This document shows, in pieces, positions 1-11,339 of a stretch of DNA of 22,634 nt. This DNA comes from Scytalidium lignicola (lineage: Eukaryota; Ascomycota; Leotiomycetes), in contig NCSJ02000499.1 in the NCBI GenBank assembly GCA_002812745.2, positions 1 to 22,634 of the forward strand. The letters run 5' to 3'. How positions within the stretch are numbered: the first letter of the stretch is position 1; each line of letters opens with the position of its first letter. The notes beneath the pieces were generated by a model. The model was not told the origin of the DNA. It made no database searches and saw only the letters and a program-made list of their open reading frames with translations. Made by a program: the position numbers and the translations under genes.

Positions 1-391
1 CCTCATCGTACCTACAACAAGCAACCCGACCTTGCCTCTTGCAGACTCGTTACGCTGCACTCTTGTCCTTAGGGTTCTTTCTCTTCTAAAACCGTTCGCT
101 GACTTGGGGATCTCCTTGGATCCTTTGATTCTTATGCCTTTCGCCCGTCTTTCCGCGCTATGTTACATTCCCTGAAGACCTGAGGTTGGACGCTCGCTAT
201 CGCATCCTGGGAAAGCTCGAGCGCATCGCCAAAGTACCGTTTCTAGATCCTCGATCGACCTGGGCCGCCTGTTTACCCTCTCGATAAAAAAAATCTCCTT
301 CCTTCGGGTAGCGACGCGCGCATCTGCCCGTCCAAGGCCCTTCACTTTCTGTCCTGCTTCTACGCATTGAAAGCTTTCGCTGTTGATCAAG
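1..391 (+). promoter_or_regulatory. SKN7 upstream region and probable 5' leader
   Basis: Pyrimidine-rich stretch before the SKN7 start with no recognisable coding sequence. It holds two short overlapping upstream ORFs, ATG at 134 (13 codons, stop at 173-175) and ATG at 160 (7 codons, stop at 181-183). Whether they are transcribed depends on an unknown transcription start. Long antisense open frames here (down from about 486 and 700) overlap SKN7 exons and look like chance frames. Confidence 0.5.
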
Positions 392-2644
392 ATGGAGAAG
401 AGCGGTGGCGATGCGGGAGGCTCTGCAAACAACTCCAGCGACTTTGTGAGTCTTCGGTCCAAGGGCTGGCCCAACTGTTGAGGCAATTGCTAACCAGGCC
501 GCAACAGGTTCGCAAATTATACAAGTACGCCACTCTTGCGTTGGATGCGTAGCCGGGACACTCGAAAAGACTACTGACTTGTGAACATTACAGAATGCTG
601 GAGGACCCGTCATACGAACATATTGTGAAGTGGGGGGAAGGCGGCGAGAGCTTCGTGGTCCTGGAGGTACGAAGCTCATCCCCATGACCAGACTTAACAA
701 ATATTGATTTCGGTCAACAGAACGAGAAATTTACCAAGTCAATCCTACCGAAGCACTTCAAACATAGCAATTTTGCAAGCTTTGTTCGCCAACTCAACAA
801 GTACGATTTCCACAAAGTCCGACAGAGCAATGAAGATCCTACTCCCTCGCCGTATGGCCCAAATGTCAGTACCAATACCCTGCTAAATGCCTGCAGATCC
901 TAACTCAATAGTCAGGCTTGGGAATTCAAACACCCCGAATTTCAAGCAAACAAAAAACACTCGCTAGATAATATCAGACGAAAAGCTCCGGCATCGAGAA
1001 AACCAGCGGTAAATCCAGAGGAGAACTTCCCCGCTCATCAAATAGACCTTGTCAATGGCCAACTGGTAGCTACTCAGCAACAGCTACAGCAGCTGTCCGA
1101 AAGATATCAAGAGCTCGCGAATGGTCACATGATATTGCTACAGCAGGTTGTGCAACTGCAAAAGTTTGTCAAAAACCATGACGCTGTCATGCACCGAGTT
1201 ATGGGGTTCTTACATGGAGTCGACGCGCAAAGACGTAACAGTCGGTCAACGGGCCAATTTATCAACGGGGCCCCTGGAATGAACGCCAGCATCCAAAACG
1301 ATGGACAGCAAGACGATCATCCCGCCTCTCCGTTACAACAGGCAGAGCAACTTCTGCAGGAGTTCTCTACGGAGAATCTACAAACTAGGGAACTGGAACA
1401 GATGTCACAGGCTTACAATTTACGGAGCAGCTCATTTACTCCGACTAGTGATCAGCAGGTGTCTCAGATGGGTCAAGGAACAGAAAGCACTGCTAGCCAC
1501 GTTCCATATGCCTTGGCTAATGATCTTGATAACGTAGTGTATCCTGTGGGCCAGACAAATGGTATTGACCCCATAAAGAGCGAGCATATTCACAATATTC
1601 CGTACGGGCTTCCCCCAAGTGGCATGCTGCCGGTCGAGAATATGACAGAAATGGTACCCGAGAGTTCATCTAATAACCGAAAGAAGAGTATGATAGAAGC
1701 AGTGTGGGGTCCCACAAAACCTCGGATCCTCCTGGTTGAGGATGACAAGGTTTGCGCGCGCATAGGGTCGAAGTTTTTACAAGCGTTTGAATGCGGAGTT
1801 GACATTGCTGTAAGTGGGAGTTTCNTTTTTTTTAACTTACAATACGTTGGCTCACAAGGTGTAGCGGGATGGACTCGAATCGGTCAATAAAATCAACGCT
1901 GAAGGAAACAACTTTGATCTCATTCTTATGGATATTATTATGCCTCATTTAGATGGAGTCTCAGCGACTTCTTTGATACGAGAAGTACGGCCTGACATAC
2001 CGATCATTGCAATGACATCCAACATTAGAGCAGATGAAATCGATTTGTATTTCCGTTATGGTAAGTCACTTTAAAACCTGCTCTTTGATTATATATTCTA
2101 ACGGCAATCAGGTATGAACGATGTGCTACCGAAACCGTTCACGAAAGAAGGAATGCTCCGCGCTCTTGAGAGACACCTACCACAATTCAAGAAACAAAAT
2201 CCCTATCCACCAAATGCACAAATGACTCATCCTGGTAACTTTAACTCTACACATCAGCCACTCAATATGAACTTAGCGCAGCTCTCGACTTCACAAACGT
2301 TGAAGGACCCAAATTCTCCTGGGAAATCGCCGGCAACAGCATCTTCATGGCAATCTCCTATTCAACTGCCCAATGCTTCACCTAGTGGAAACCCACAAGG
2401 GAATTTTATGCCGATGATGAGAGATCCTGGGCCTTACGCCATGACACCTACCCATGCCCAAACTACATTTCCGACGCATCCGACACCGACCCAAGCCGTG
2501 ATGGCACAACCAAGACTACAACCGCAGCGGAGAACACTGGAGAACATGACGGACGGCACTCCTCCCGATGACCGTCTCGACAAACGGCAGAAGATCTATG
2601 CGCCAGGACCAAGTCAAGGGCCTCAGGGGCCTTACCAACAGTAG
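392..2644 (+). CDS. SKN7: Skn7/Prr1-type response regulator transcription factor
   Basis: Seven exons: 392-445, 508-524, 594-666, 721-864, 916-1809, 1865-2060, 2112-2644, giving 636 aa. Residues about 19-120 form an HSF-type DNA-binding domain ([22 protein letters not shown]). A Gln-rich coiled coil follows at about 145-195. A receiver domain lies at about 364-485, with the acidic pair in VEDD, phospho-acceptor Asp about 417 in LMDIIMP, then AMTSN and the Lys of PKPF. The Pro/Gln-rich tail is low complexity. In fungi Skn7 receives phosphate from the Sln1-Ypd1 relay and drives oxidative and wall stress genes in the nucleus; that is family knowledge. The HSF domain is cut by four introns and exon 2 is only 17 nt. 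The N at 1825 lies in intron 5, in a poly-T run, so it does not affect the protein. A poly(A)-like AATAAA is at 2667. Confidence 0.95.
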
Positions 2645-3541
2645 CATATAACGTATCTTTAATTAAAATAAATATCTAGGGGTTTGCAGACCATATGGCA
2701 TAGGGTATACTTTCAGGAGGCCAAAGCGTAACAAAATATTTGGACAGAACTGGATTTCACGGTTCCTTGGCGTATAGAAGGTGGATTATATTTGTTTAGT
2801 GTTATCGGCCTTTAGTCCGGCGGTATACCAATTTTTTAGATGAGAAAATTTGAGGAACGGGGGGAATAAGGCAACAGGACCTTATCCTATATCACTTCTT
2901 CAGGCGTTGGTCAAAATTTTGAGTTATCATCTCCCTGTGTTACGACTAGGTAGTGGAGAATGGACACTTTGTGTTGTAGAATTCGTGCAAGCCGCATCCA
3001 AGGCTAACGCATGACTGTTGGCTTGCTTGTCTCAGCCCTTTTTGACTTGAGTGAAAACAAAAAGTGAACCAAGTTGCGAAACGCCCCAAACCGCAAAATC
3101 AAACCGATATTTAATTATTAAAGGGGCATATCAATGTAGTCAAGACTGTTCTCTTCAATATGATTCCCCGTGAGGCTCTCCGATGCTGCGATTTTCTGCT
3201 CTTGTATGAGTTGTGGCAAAATTGGCGTGCGGGCAGTTGAATCTCACGATAGTTGCAATTGCGCCTGGCATATCCACCGACGTTGCAATAAGCTCCCGCC
3301 TTTCCCCGGGGCGTCGGATCCAGATCGGAAATCTGGTAGGCGTCGTCCAAGGCAAGCCATCCCTGACAACAGATCCCTCCTTATGCGGGAAGGAAACTGG
3401 CCCCTGGGGCTTGGGTCTGGACTGTGGTCCATGGAGGCAGGGCGTGTGTTTCTTTTCGAGGTCCAGACCGATCGAAAAAATGCAGTGGTAGATTGCGGCG
3501 TTGCACAGCCCCCGAAGCGAAACCAGAAAAAATGATAAAGC

Positions 3542-3559
3542 GCACGGGATTATCCGTGC
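3542..3559. repeat. Short perfect inverted repeat
   Basis: GCACGG, a 6-nt spacer GATTAT, then CCGTGC. It lies about 350 bp upstream of the eIF2B-epsilon start. It could be a dimeric transcription-factor site; a palindrome of this size can also occur by chance. Confidence 0.4.
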
Positions 3560-3727
3560 CCGTGATTCATTTTTCTAGTTACAAGGGGGGAAATTAGCTT
3601 TTGTGCGCGCGAGCAAAGAGGAGCTTTTGTTTTTCCGAGCCGATGGAGGAGTCAGAGGGGCATTTCTGTAACTTTTGTAACTTTCCAGAGACTATTGCAA
3701 GCTATACCTATTGCTAAGAGCATTGGA

Positions 3728-3751
3728 ATGATCACAACTTTTTGCTGGTAA
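3728..3751 (+). promoter_or_regulatory. Possible short uORF upstream of eIF2B-epsilon
   Basis: ATG at 3728 followed by six codons and TAA at 3749-3751, ending 157 nt before the main start. If the leader begins upstream of it, ribosomes would meet this ORF first. The transcription start is unknown. Confidence 0.3.
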
Positions 3752-3908
3752 ACAATTGCCAGTTCGGGAATAAGTAAGAGCTTGAAGATCCTGGTAGAGA
3801 TTTTCTTTTGCGTGTATAACAGTTCCCACACTTCCTAGAGCTGTCGCGCTCCAAAGGTGATTCACACAGCACTTGGAAAACGACCAGTGCACAAAACATT
3901 AGAAAGCA

Positions 3909-6275
3909 ATGTCACAAAAACCAAAATCTGGGGGAGGGGCAGCTGGTGGTGGTAAGGCAGCTCCTAAGGCGAAGAAATCCGCTGCTACTGGTGGAAAGAA
4001 GGCTGAAGATGAGAGGGAAGAGACTCTCCAGGCTGTGGTATGTGCAACTGGACGATGGTCAAAGAGAGGTAAATAATCTAATACTGACTCTATGCATAGG
4101 TCCTAGCTGATTCTTTCGAAACGAGATTTAATCCCTTTACGTTAGAGAAACCTAGAGTAGGCTACCTACCTTCCTGAGCTCAATTTGAGAATCAGCATTC
4201 ATTCTATATAAAGTGAGTGCAGCATCAACTAACATTTTAAACAGTGCCTGTTACCTCTAGCAAATACCCCGCTCATCGAATACACACTTGAGTTCTTATC
4301 CATGTCTGGTGTTAAAGATGTTTACATGTACTGTGGTGCGTATACAGCAGAAATAGAGCAGTATATCCACGCCTCGAAATGGTATCCGCAAACTGCCCCG
4401 ACGTCACCGTTTAACTCGCTTGAGATCATTAGAACCACTTCCAGATCTGTAGGCGACGCCATGCGGGATCTAGACGCGCGAAACATAATTACTGGGGATT
4501 TCCTGCTAGTCCATAGTGACTTGGTCTCAAATCTATCAATTGAGCCTGCACTGGCAGCACACAGGGCTAGGAGGACTGCAGATAAAAATGCTATCATGAC
4601 AATGATTTTGAGATCTGGAGGGTTAGGACAACATCGAACAAAATCCCAAGGCGTTACCCCCGTCTTTGTAATTGATCCTACCAAGAATCGATGTTTACAC
4701 TATGAAGAGATGCATCCATTACAGGCCAACAAGTATGTCGATATTGATCCGGATTTATTGTCTGCTCATACTGAGATGGAGGTTCGCACCGATCTGATCG
4801 ACTGCGGCATTGATATCTGCACACCTGACGTCTTGGCCTTATGGGCTGAATCTTTCGACTACGAGGTCCCTCGACGCCATTTCTTACATGGAGTGCTGAA
4901 AGATTACGAGCTGAATGGTAAGACTCTACACACGGATATTATTACGGACGATTATGCTGCTCGAGTGTCCAATCTCCAGACATATGATTCAATAAGCAAG
5001 GACATTCTGGGTAGGTGGACATATCCATTTGTCCCTGATAGCAATCTTGTTGTGGGACAAACGTACAGGTTCGAGAAGGGAGGAATATGCAAAGAGGACG
5101 GCGTTACATTAGCTAGGACGTGTAGAGTAGGGAAGAGGACTGTTCTGGGAGGCGGGACCTCAGTGGGCGACGGCAGTGTTATTAGCAACAGTATCATTGG
5201 CAGGAGATGCCTTATAGGAAAGAACGTCAATATTCACAATGCATATCTCTGGGATGATGTTATGGTTTCAGATGGAGTCACTATCGACAAAGCTATCATT
5301 GCTAGCGAGGCATCTTTAGGGAGAAACTCTAAAATTCTACCAGGAACTCTTGTTTCATTTGGAGTCAAGATAGGAGATGGAAAGGAGGTGAAGGAAGGAG
5401 CTCGTCTCACCAAGGCCAAACGAAAGAATGAGAAGACTGGAAATTTGGTTTCCTTGCCTGCTGACGAAACACTTGTTGGCACCGGTGGTGAAGGGTACGA
5501 GTTCACAGATCCTGAAGAATTCGAGGAAGATGAAGCTACCTTCCACTCCACCATGATATATTCAACCGCCCACCTGAACATCTCCAGCGAATCCATATCC
5601 ACCATCAGTTCAGATGTCTCTGCCGGTTCTCAAGCAGAAACACGATCTCGCCTCTCAAGCTTCACATCTCTCGTATCGGATGATGAGCGTACTGGCGCTA
5701 CCAACGAGCAATTCCATCATGATGCCGTAGCAGGACTTCTCGACACGTTGAAAGAAAATGGAGACTTTGACTCAGCTAAGCTTGAATTCATGGGCCTACG
5801 ACTTAGCAACGATGCAACAGACCATCAAATTCGTCGCGCCATAGCGGTTGCTTTTACGAAGCGCATAGCTCAACTTGTTGAAACCGATAAATTAGACGCG
5901 AGCAAAGCAACGGCTCAACCATTCGGCTTAAACGGTGCAACAAAATTTGTAAAGGAAGTTGCGGTTGGTATCTCTAAAAAAGTGGAAGATCAAGTCGACT
6001 TCATTAAATGCTTGCAGAGAGATCTTGTGCATAGAAATAACGGCGCAATCATTCTTGCAGCGATTTGCCAGAGGTTGTATCAGGATGACGTGTTGGAAGA
6101 GGAGGGTTTCCTGACCTGGTGGGAAGAAGCTGAAGCTCTTGACGAAGCAGAGAATTCTGAAATGAAGAAAATAAGACAGAAGACTGCTGTGTTTATTGAC
6201 TGGCTAAAACAAGCCGAGTCAGAGAGCAGTGATGAGGATGATGATGATGACGACGATGAAGATGAGAGTGATTGA
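3909..6275 (+). CDS. GCD6: Translation initiation factor eIF2B epsilon subunit
   Basis: Three exons, 3909-4037, 4100-4156 and 4245-6275, encode 738 aa, close to the yeast and human proteins (just over 700). After a Gly/Lys-rich leader, residues about 40-320 form the nucleotidyltransferase-like domain (VVLADSFETRFNPFT, PLANTPLIEYTLEFL). Residues about 321-445 form a left-handed beta-helix of hexapeptide repeats (VTLARTCRVGKRTVLG, VISNSIIGRRCLIG). A W2/HEAT-like domain runs from about 555 to the end, with the acidic-aromatic motifs EGFLTWWEEAE and FIDWLKQAE. This is the catalytic GDP-GTP exchange subunit for eIF2 in the cytosol, and the W2 part is the region known to bind eIF2-beta. The start was chosen because exon 1 joins in frame to the conserved VVLADSF. 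The protein ends in a run of Asp/Glu encoded by a GAT-rich tract (about 6234-6262). Confidence 0.96.
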
Positions 6276-6643
6276 AATGTTACCTAGATAGCATTATGTC
6301 CTTAATAAAGGATTGTTCGCTCGTAGAGAAGTATCATGTCAGAAAGCTAAAGAACTATTGCTATCAGACCAGGGGTTATTTGCAACTCCTAATGAATTTA
6401 AAAGCATCTAGACTTCTCTAGGAGGATCACGTGGTGATAAGGTTCATAACATTCCACCCGAAGCATGACGTTCTTATCGCACATCATTGCATCGGTAGTT
6501 ACATCGGAGACTTTTGTATATATGTCGGCCACATCATAAGCCATTAGTTCAATCCCTCAGTTACTTTCAAAAGAAATGGCAGTAAATACCTAGAAACTCT
6601 CAGGTGTTACAGCACCGTGCACCATTCAAAGTCAAACCACAAA
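6276..6643 (+). other. Intergenic region, eIF2B-epsilon to 2EXR gene
   Basis: AT-rich spacer. AATAAA at 6304 may be the polyadenylation signal of the upstream gene. An E-box ATCACGTG at 6426-6433 may belong to the promoter of the next gene. The frame of the next gene stays open 27 nt upstream of its ATG, but without another ATG. Confidence 0.5.
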
Positions 6644-7342
6644 ATGGTATTAATTGATACCACACCACAGTTAAGGACATTCCACCTCTTCCCAACACTT
6701 CCTACAGAGCTACGCCTCAAAATATGGGAATTTACGCTCCCAACCACACGCCGAATCCTGAAGATAGAACATCGAGTTAACCTTTCCCGCTATGTGTCCA
6801 ACACCCCACCTCCAAGTCCTCTCCACGCCAATCGTGAAGCTCGCACCGTAGCCTTGAAAAGATATACGCACCTTGACCTAGGAACCAACACCTATATCCC
6901 TATAGATTTCACCACCGATATTCTTTACATTGGAAACCTAGCTCCAATTTTGCAAAATCACTTGCATGATCTTCTCTATAACCTCTCTACCGCACCAGCA
7001 CGACACAAAATCCGTGAACTAGCTATTGATCGTCGGGTATGGAATGAATTATCCGATAATGGCTTAATAGGTGTATTATGTGCGATGAGGAGTTTAAGAT
7101 TACTGTACATGGTCATTGAATTTGGGAGGGTGTTTGGTGGAGAATTGGGATTCTTAAGTATCCCGGAGTGGAGGAGGGACTTGAAGTGGTTGGAAGATCG
7201 GACTAAGTTGGAGATATTGAGGGAACGACAGAAGAAACTGGGAGGGCCAGGCCGGTTTCATTTAGCGGGAGGCGTTGAAATGGATAAGTGGAGGTTGGAT
7301 GTGAAGTGTGTCATTTTGACAAGAGGTGGTGAACATGCCTAG
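6644..7342 (+). CDS. 2EXR domain-containing protein, function unknown
   Basis: Single-exon gene of 232 aa. Near the N-terminus it carries the 2EXR signature, FHLFPTLPTELRLKIWEFTLP, written here in two parts as FHLFPTLPTELR and LKIWEFTLP, followed by an HANREAR block. This F-box-like motif is common in filamentous ascomycetes, where members form large families of unknown role. No signal peptide or membrane segment is visible. The C-terminal third is rich in Arg, Lys and Glu. The ATG at 6644 is chosen because the open frame upstream of it offers only a GTG. It stands alone on the plus strand and converges on the p32 gene. Confidence 0.85.
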   Translation: MVLIDTTPQLRTFHLFPTLPTELRLKIWEFTLPTTRRILKIEHRVNLSRYVSNTPPPSPLHANREARTVALKRYTHLDLGTNTYIPIDFTTDILYIGNLAPILQNHLHDLLYNLSTAPARHKIRELAIDRRVWNELSDNGLIGVLCAMRSLRLLYMVIEFGRVFGGELGFLSIPEWRRDLKWLEDRTKLEILRERQKKLGGPGRFHLAGGVEMDKWRLDVKCVILTRGGEHA

Positions 7343-7626
7343 GTTTTTGGGTTGATCTAATACGCCGTTGTGATATATTTTGAGCAGATAATGGTATCGT
7401 TCAGAAGTAGGGCCTCAATTTTCTTGTCGAGTTTGAAATTTTGTAGAAACTCGTTGCAGAAATCAGCGCTTTATAATAGAACACAGTGCGGCAACATTAT
7501 TGACATTATACGGCTCGTATCCTATAGCAGAGCGCTTGGTTCCTCATATTATACATGACTTTTTAAAAAGAGTGGAAATTGTAAGACAACAGGAGAAGAA
7601 GATAGCGCAGACAAATTTCAAAGGAC

Positions 7627-8596
7627 CTACGCCTCAATAAATGTCTTCATGTTTGACAACCATCTCAGATACTCCTTCTGCTCCTTCATATCAATGTAAT
7701 CCGGTACAAAGAGAGCCAGGGCGGTGTTGATGCCTCTCTCATCCAGGAACTTCTCCAGAAGCACTTGTAGATCCTCATCGAGATTGCCGAATGGTGGGCC
7801 GACATAGAGATCCTCTCTCTCGCGGACTTTTTCTGCAGTCTTCGCATAAGCGTGAGCGGGATCAGTGTAGTAATACACATTATCTACGACAATCATGCCG
7901 TCTTGTGCAACAGATTCTACTGAAAGCGCGCCCTTTCCAGCTTTCTCGATGACGATGTTAACGCGCGCTGGGAATGACTCGGGCGCATCTTCGGCTTCTT
8001 CCCCTTCAACGGAGTCCTCTGGTGCTTGTTTGAAGTTCTTTGAGCCCTGGTTGATATTTTCCGAGTCGTAATCCTCATCTTCCATTGCACGATCAGCATA
8101 ATCAGCTTCGGGATCTATGTTATTGAGGTCGGCGATCGAAAAGGTAACCTTGATTCTGCAAGGTCCGTTAGTATCAACATATACCGGAAGCATACTGGAA
8201 GCATAGATTGCCAGCCACCTAGTCTAGAAAAACTTACGTCTCATCGCCAAATTTCCTCGTAAGCACGACATCTTCTTGACCAGGAACATCTGTGATCTCG
8301 AAAGGTCCATTCTCCAAAAAATCCTTGACGCTGATGGGAACTTCATCTCCCTCCTTCAACTCATTCTCAATTTCGATCTCTGATTTTAACTTCGCAATCA
8401 ATTCTGCATCGGTCTCACTCGCAGGTGCTTTCCGCGACACTGAAGTAGAAAATGTTGCAGCATATTGTGTGCGGGAAGATTTTAACGCAGACTGTAAGAA
8501 TGGTGTTGATCGAGCTGCAGGTCGTCTGATTGCTGAACCTGCCAATCTAGAGACTGTGCGGGGGTTTGATCGTGTGAATGAACGAATAGAGAACAT
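7627..8596 (-). CDS. MAM33: Mitochondrial p32/gC1qR family glycoprotein (Mam33-like)
   Basis: Two exons, 8596-8238 and 8155-7627, with an 82-nt intron containing a perfect ACTAAC branch site; 295 aa. The first 50 or so residues are rich in Arg, Ser and Ala with no acidic residues, as in a matrix-targeting presequence (MFSIRSFTRSNPRTVSRLAG). The mature part is strongly acidic (PEDSVEGEEAEDAPESF) and ends with the p32 core motif: YVGPPFGNLDEDLQ, a LDERGI turn, then YLRWLSNMKTFIEA. Family members form doughnut-shaped acidic trimers in the matrix and support respiration and mitochondrial translation; that is family knowledge. Length fits fungal members. The gene lies about 390 bp downstream of the GPI1 stop, on the same strand. 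Confidence 0.93.
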
Positions 8597-8985
8597 TCTG
8601 AGGGAGACTTATTCAAAGAGAGGGTTGGATGGTAGATGAGACAATTGGTTATTAGATGTAAAAGGCTACGATGTTTAAATCTTATGGAAGCTCTCAGGAA
8701 CTTTTTCATGCAGCAATCCTAGCAAGCTTCTGTGGAGAAGGACTAGTGCAAGCGAAACGGCCTCCTTTTTAACGACCCGATTCTTCACCCTCTCGTGCCT
8801 CTTTCCATGATGGAATAATACTTAGTGAATAAGCAAATTTGATATGATTCACATATCAACCCAAATGCTTCAAATAAAAAGGGATCCAATAACAAACGGA
8901 ACTTGTTTAGCATATCACTTTTACATTAGGTGTATTACAGTCAATCCACAAAATGCAATTAATTATTCCATTTCATTATCATAAG
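8597..8985 (-). other. Spacer between GPI1 3' end and p32 start
   Basis: Read on the minus strand, this holds the GPI1 3' flank and then the p32 promoter. It is AT-rich at the GPI1 end, and no coding sequence is recognised. Confidence 0.5.
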
Positions 8986-11324
8986 CTACCCTTCTCTCCA
9001 GTGGTTGTAATGTCTCCTTCCGGCACCATTTACTCTCTTTCCATTCGGTGGTACGGGATATGTGGCCTTTTTAGGGTCTGGCGCTGTCATAGCTTGCCAC
9101 ATATCCATAATACCCGCTCGGCGCGCAGGTAACATGCTATATTGGAGACTATAAAGATTTTTTCTATGGAGAGGGGGCACAAATTTTCCTGTTGCTAGAC
9201 ACAATAGGACGCGTGGAGAGAGATAGTGTTTGCGAATGCGGTGGCCCAATTGAAAATAGTTGTGAAACATGGCGCGAAATGTTAAGGGAACGGACTAGAG
9301 ATTATTAGCTAAATCTATCAATCATGACAGAGATTGAATCCATAAATTCCTACCATTAAGTATATGTAAGATGTTGGAGTTGCAGGGAGTTCATGGTATA
9401 TAGAACTGAATATCTGTTGGGTATCACGAAGTTCGAAGCTGATTCCGCCTAATCCGTATTAGCATAACAAACAGTGTTTTTAATCAGTAGTTGGCATACC
9501 AGGTAGCCGTTTAGAGTCTTTAAATCGTAACATGAGAGCAAATAGGGGAAAGTGATTCAAGAAAGCTAATAATGTATCAAGGATTGCTTTGATACAAATG
9601 ATTGCCATGCGCGAGGTAGCAAATGTCAGGTAGAACACAATTACCGTTGGCAACAAGAAAAAGAGCAGCGTGAAAAGAATTGTCCCTAATAGGAGCTGAT
9701 CCAGATCGTAATCACAAGAGTCTATTCGCTTCCTCAAGACATTGTGTTTCTTTCCACGGAAAAGCTGGAAGAGGGAGAGGAGTATTGTATATTGCCAGTT
9801 AAATATCCTTGCCGACGCCATGTAAAATGAGTAAATGTGGAGAGTGAGAATCGAGACCATATCAGAGAAGAGAGCGATAGGCATGCTTGCGCCGGCAAAA
9901 CTTGAGAACCCTATAAACCAGATGACATGAGGTAGAACAGGTCGCAGAGCTTCAATAAAATCTATACAGATGTAAGAGAATGTCCATGAGAGATTGTGAA
10001 GTAGACTTACTCGCCCAATGATCAATAACCCATAGGAATAGATCACCTAGGAACGCAGCCAACTCGTTATTTAACTTTAGCCCAGCGGGATAATCCATCA
10101 ACCATGATATAGTCCTCTGAAGTGCTGCGATCGAGTAAAGGCTGAGAATTTCGCTGATTGATTCGGCTACCCATGAGGAGTTATCAATAATATAGGAGCC
10201 CAAAGCAATACCAATAATCACATCATTAGCAACTAGCCAAAGGCTATTGTAGAACCTAATATAATCTGGGTGACTCGTTGTAACACTCTCCCAGTCATCT
10301 TTCCGCTTTCGAAGAGTGATATATTGCATGGGCCAATAGCAAAACTGCTGCAGCCGAATTTCTACCTGCTGCGCGGTCGCTGATATATCCTTCAGAGCGG
10401 CGTGTTCTGGTTTAGCTCTCCACTCGAGCACCGTAAGAAGTACCTCGGCCACAACTCTATGGCAAAGGAGTCCAATAATAAAACATCTGCGAATTACGGG
10501 ATAGATGTACACGGTGATGATTTGCCATATCGCGGTGATCACATAATCTCTCATAGTAGTGGCAGACTCTACCACTCTTTCAGATACACTCAGGCTCCGC
10601 CGCGATCGTGTCCCAACCAATGATATGTTCTTATGAAGTAGTTCGTGTAACTCGAATGAGCAGTTGATTTGATTGACTATGCGTGCCAGAGCAAGCTCCT
10701 TTTGAGTCCGTTGATGCTTAACAACGGTGTGGAGTTTCAGCTTCTGCACCAACTCCTGAACACGCTTCCTATTCTTTTGTTCCTCGAGTTCTTCTTCTGC
10801 ATCCACACTACCGAGTGCATGAAGAGGCTTATCAGATTTGTCACCAAGCGCTAACGAAATTGGGTTTAAAGATACATATTGCATCCTATGTGGCAGAGGC
10901 CGTTCGAACATGATAATTTGAATCGCGGAAGCTTTGGCACATGATATCTCTGGAACCTTATGTCCTGGTTTCATGATTGCGTGTACTTGAAGTGCATCAA
11001 CGTCAATCGACGGGCTATTTGTTAATCCCAGAACTTGCATAGAAGTTTGCCCACAGAGCTCGTATATTCTCGAGATGGGATGGCTGGCATTTCGAAATAA
11101 GGTCCCCACCTTGAGAGCAATCTCAACCCGCCGCGCCTAATTGTCGATCAGCAGCTGTCCTCATGTGTTTTTTTTGTGCCACAGCTCACATCAACCTCTT
11201 CCAACACGCCAACTACAAACAAATCAAGCCCAGAATTCCTCCATCCGACTACTACCCCTGGTCGTTCGGTTTTGGGAATATCCAGGGGCCAAAATATTCT
11301 CATAAGCCCATCTTGATGTGGCAT
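8986..11324 (-). CDS. GPI1: Gpi1/PIG-Q, subunit of the GPI N-acetylglucosaminyltransferase
   Basis: Five exons: 11324-11190, 11136-10011, 9961-9500, 9448-9354 and 9294-8986, giving 708 aa. The N-terminus has the family block MRIFWPLDIP and GVVVGWRNSGLD. The middle and C-terminal half have multiple membrane segments. Conserved blocks include LFRGKKHNVLR, RIDSCDYDLDQLLLGTILF, FPLFALMLR and, in the last exon, YFQLGHRIRKHYLSP and LYSLQYSMLPARRAG. The enzyme complex at the ER transfers GlcNAc from UDP-GlcNAc to phosphatidylinositol, the first step of GPI-anchor synthesis; Gpi1 stabilises the complex. The last exon looks like a separate small gene until the 59-nt intron before it is recognised; it joins through SVPLTFRAMF. 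The start may be ATG 11324 or the in-frame ATG 11303. The first ATG lies just 15 nt after the neighbouring stop codon. Confidence 0.94.
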
Positions 11325-11339
11325 GACAAAACGATGCTC

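Larger units (their letters stand above)
2645..3908. other. Long intergenic spacer between SKN7 and eIF2B-epsilon
   Basis: No convincing gene. Several open frames overlap on both strands between about 3110 and 3535 in a GC-richer patch, but the main ones lack an ATG start, resemble nothing I know and shadow one another. The right part presumably holds the promoter and leader of the next gene. Visible elements are a perfect 6-bp-arm hairpin (3542-3559), a few AGGGG/CCCCT boxes and a short upstream ORF at 3728-3751. Confidence 0.6.

Noticed and set aside
163..700. Long antisense open frames over the SKN7 start
   Set aside because: They overlap HSF-domain exons and introns, lack any recognisable motif, and are best explained as shadows.
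1825..1825. N as a possible frameshift in SKN7
   Set aside because: It lies inside intron 5 (1810-1864), so the coding frame is unaffected.
3170..3535. 121-aa plus-strand frame in the spacer
   Set aside because: Starts at GTG, has no family resemblance, and competes with equally long frames on the other strand.
8986..9270. Apparent independent 94-aa gene on the minus strand
   Set aside because: Its sequence (YFQLGHRIRKHYLSP) is the C-terminus of Gpi1, and a 59-nt intron joins it in frame to the upstream GPI1 exon.
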